Source: Fidelibacterota bacterium (GTDB lineage: Bacteria > Fidelibacterota > Marinisomatia > Marinisomatales > CAZVFT01). From it: a stretch of 42,964 nucleotides of DNA. A program made the translations under genes and the position numbers. Of this stretch, positions 41,084-42,964 are shown piece by piece (positions within the stretch are counted from its first letter, which is position 1; each line of letters begins with the position of its first letter). The stretch is from contig JACNLN010000087.1 of NCBI GenBank assembly GCA_014381485.1, positions 1-42,964 on the forward strand, in the 5' to 3' direction. The notes under the pieces are model-generated. The model had not been told where the DNA came from. It worked only from the letters and a program-made list of their open reading frames with translations, and searched no databases.

Positions 41084-41956
41084 ATGTTTGAATTCTTTAA
41101 AAATCTTGATCGGCGTTGGATTTTCCTGCTCATGTTCATCTCTGTATCTATCCCGATCTATATTGTTGGTAAGACAGGGAAGACCTTCCCCGAAGTACCC
41201 ACGATTCTTTCGGAGGAAACATTTCGAGCTATTGAAGAACTCAATGAAGGGGATCCAGTTCTGTTATCGTTTGACTTTGATCCAGCGAGTGAAGGTGAAC
41301 TTGGACCTATGGCAACAGCTTTTACCTATCACTGTGCCTCGAAAGGGTTAAAATTATATTTTATGGCTCTATGGCCTGTGGGACCGCAAATGATTGACGA
41401 TGTTATCGAAAAGGTCATCAAACCTGATTTCCCTCATATGGAGTATGGTATTGATTATGTGAATATTGGATTCAAACCGGGAAATGAGGGCGTCATCAAA
41501 GTTATCGTCACCGACCTGCGTCAGCTTTACACGACAGATGACAAAGGGACAAACATTGATAAAATCCCAATGATGGCAGACATCCACAGTGTACAGGATT
41601 TTGAACTTGTTATGAATATCAGCGCTGGCTATGCAGGTACAAAGGAGTGGGTCCAATATGCTGTCACCCCATATCCAGATAAGATTAAACTTGTAGCAGG
41701 TTGTACGGGTGTTCAAGCGCCCCTGCTTTATCCGTATATTCCCGATCAGTTACCCGGACTTCTTGGCGCTATCAAAGGAGCGGCTGAGTATGAAAAACTG
41801 GTTGTGGATAAATATGCGGGTGAAACACCGGATCCAAAGTATCTTGAAGGGAGACGGAGAATGGGACCCCAGCTTGTGGCTCATCTATTGATCATCCTAC
41901 TCATAATTTTGGCTAATGTTATTTACTTTGGCGAGAAAAGACGTGAGGTTCGTTGA
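41084..41956 (+). CDS. membrane-anchored protein with a span at each end
   Basis: This is a 290-residue protein of unknown function. A span at about 11-30 and another at about 262-282 frame a soluble domain of about 230 residues with an alternating beta/alpha pattern (VLLSFDFDPASEGELGPMA, LKLYFMALWP, VIKVIVTDLRQLY, KLVAGCTGVQAPLLYPYI). The layout would place the domain on one side of the membrane, probably outside. It overlaps the next gene by 4 nt (ATGA). Confidence 0.75.
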   Translation: MFEFFKNLDRRWIFLLMFISVSIPIYIVGKTGKTFPEVPTILSEETFRAIEELNEGDPVLLSFDFDPASEGELGPMATAFTYHCASKGLKLYFMALWPVGPQMIDDVIEKVIKPDFPHMEYGIDYVNIGFKPGNEGVIKVIVTDLRQLYTTDDKGTNIDKIPMMADIHSVQDFELVMNISAGYAGTKEWVQYAVTPYPDKIKLVAGCTGVQAPLLYPYIPDQLPGLLGAIKGAAEYEKLVVDKYAGETPDPKYLEGRRRMGPQLVAHLLIILLIILANVIYFGEKRREVR

Positions 41957-42894
41957 TGAAGCGTGAGACGGTCATCTGGGTCATTCTGTTGGTGATTGGT
42001 GGTTTATTCCTGATGGGTCGGCTGTTTTTCAGTGACCAGGGAATGGGGAAGGTATACGTTCAGGCTGTTGAAATAAACCCCGATGACCCGGTTCCAGAAC
42101 ACCGATGGATACGATATGAAAATGCTGACCCTAAAGAATACAAACAAGCCATGGATGAAAATCCCAATCAAACTGAATTTCAGTTGAGTATCTCTCGAAC
42201 AATTGGGATTTGGGTAGCGGCATTTTTCACTCTGTTTGTTCTGTCATTTCTCTACCGGGATAATCCTTTCTACAAGATAGCTGAATCAGTAGTTGTTGGT
42301 GTTTCTGCAGGATACTGGATGGTGGTTGGGTTCTGGACAACTATCATTCCAAATCTGCTTGGCAAACTATTTCCTGTGTGGATCAATAGCTGGGCAATGC
42401 CGGGTCTGGAAGCAAGCAGAGAATTGATGTATATCTTTCCTCTAATTCTTGGGATTATGCTTCTTATGCGCCTATCACCAAAAGGTGCCTGGATTAGCCG
42501 ATGGCCCCTGGCTTTTATCATTGGTACTACCGCTGGCATTCGACTCATCGGATTCTTACATGCAGATTTTTTGACCCAGATTCGAAACACAATCATCACA
42601 ATCTGGGCTACAGACCCGAGTGGTGCATTTGACTTCTGGGGTTCATTAAGGTCCCTGGTTCTCATAATCGGAGTACTGGCAGCCATTGTTTATTTCTTCT
42701 TTTCCATTGAGCATAAGGGGATTGTGGGCAAAACCGCTAAATTAGGTATCTGGTTCCTGATGATTACTTTTGGCGCTGCCTTTGGATATACTGTTATGGG
42801 ACGTATTGCCCTTCTTGCCATCCGTATGGAGTTCCTCATGGACGATTGGCTGTGGCTTATTGATCCAGCGTTAAAACGGACTTTTGGAATGTAA
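41953..42894 (+). CDS. polytopic membrane protein
   Basis: I do not recognise this 313-residue protein. One N-terminal span (about 6-25) is followed by a soluble loop (about 30-75) and then six or seven further hydrophobic segments (about 78-97, 107-133, 150-168, 178-200, 230-250, 258-285). It is translationally coupled to the 290-residue protein (ATGA overlap) and is the last complete gene of the operon in the window. The final 70 nt contain no complete gene. Confidence 0.75.
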   Translation: MMKRETVIWVILLVIGGLFLMGRLFFSDQGMGKVYVQAVEINPDDPVPEHRWIRYENADPKEYKQAMDENPNQTEFQLSISRTIGIWVAAFFTLFVLSFLYRDNPFYKIAESVVVGVSAGYWMVVGFWTTIIPNLLGKLFPVWINSWAMPGLEASRELMYIFPLILGIMLLMRLSPKGAWISRWPLAFIIGTTAGIRLIGFLHADFLTQIRNTIITIWATDPSGAFDFWGSLRSLVLIIGVLAAIVYFFFSIEHKGIVGKTAKLGIWFLMITFGAAFGYTVMGRIALLAIRMEFLMDDWLWLIDPALKRTFGM

Positions 42895-42964
42895 CACAAA
42901 TACCCTCAGTCTTGATTTCAGGATTGATGATATTCAAGCGGCGGTTTTCACATGAAAATCGTCG

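Noticed and set aside
42952..42964. Start of another gene (ATGAAAATCGTCG) at the right edge
   Set aside because: Only 13 bases are visible and there is no Shine-Dalgarno, so it cannot be supported.
1..42964. CRISPR array, prophage, toxin-antitoxin or restriction genes
   Set aside because: No spaced direct-repeat array, and no phage or defence protein signatures were seen on either strand.

Overview
Every gene I can support in this window lies on the + strand. No rRNA gene is present, so the organism has to be judged from proteins and gene order. The EF-Tu sequence style (KEKFxRTKPHxNIGTIGHVDHGK, RTFDSID), the Gram-negative order tRNA-Thr/Tyr/Gly/Thr-tuf-rpmG-tRNA-Trp-secE-nusG, the long lineage-type insert in RpoB, and the MutL-like/DUF6754 membrane-protein operon at the right end all fit a bacterium of the FCB superphylum or a nearby candidate phylum. 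Marinimicrobia (SAR406)-like is my best guess, held with low to moderate confidence. Base composition is AT-leaning.

Layout. (1) 1-1752: tRNA-Gln(CTG), tRNA-Arg(ACG) and tRNA-Glu(CTC), then about 525 bp of palindrome-rich noncoding DNA with a candidate promoter, then tRNA-Thr(TGT), Tyr(GTA), Gly(TCC) and Thr(GGT). Short degenerate copies of tRNA segments and small inverted repeats lie between the tRNAs. (2) 1753-14259: tuf copy 1, rpmG, tRNA-Trp(CCA), secE, nusG, rplKAJL, rpoBC. (3) 14287-18444: the str cluster rpsL, rpsG, fusA, tuf copy 2. (4) 18456-32777: the S10, spc and alpha clusters fused into one run from rpsJ to rplQ, including secY, map and rpoA but without adk or infA. (5) 32796-34928: a secreted GHL10-type glycosidase-like protein and CdsA. 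(6) 34970-42894: a tightly coupled operon of a PH-like membrane protein, a 129-aa protein, a 1022-aa MutL-like ASKHA ATPase with a large C-terminal extension, an FN3-DUF6754 membrane protein and three further membrane proteins. A 186-bp nested-palindrome element sits just upstream of the MutL-like gene. The operon may continue past the right edge.

How the genes work together. From about 1.0 to 32.8 kb the window encodes the core information-processing machinery: RNA polymerase alpha, beta and beta', NusG, most ribosomal proteins, EF-Tu and EF-G, and the SecYE translocon with methionine aminopeptidase. This is an essentially uninterrupted collinear superoperon. The two tuf genes form a direct repeat of about 1225 bp, 15,501 bp apart, whose identity runs into the first three codons of two different downstream genes. 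Both tuf copies use GAG for all 39 Glu and CAG for all 9 Gln codons, unlike their neighbours.

The best candidate for an undescribed system is the MutL-like/DUF6754 membrane operon. It encodes a large actin-fold ATPase with no mutase gene beside it, together with a set of membrane and membrane-anchored proteins of unknown function.
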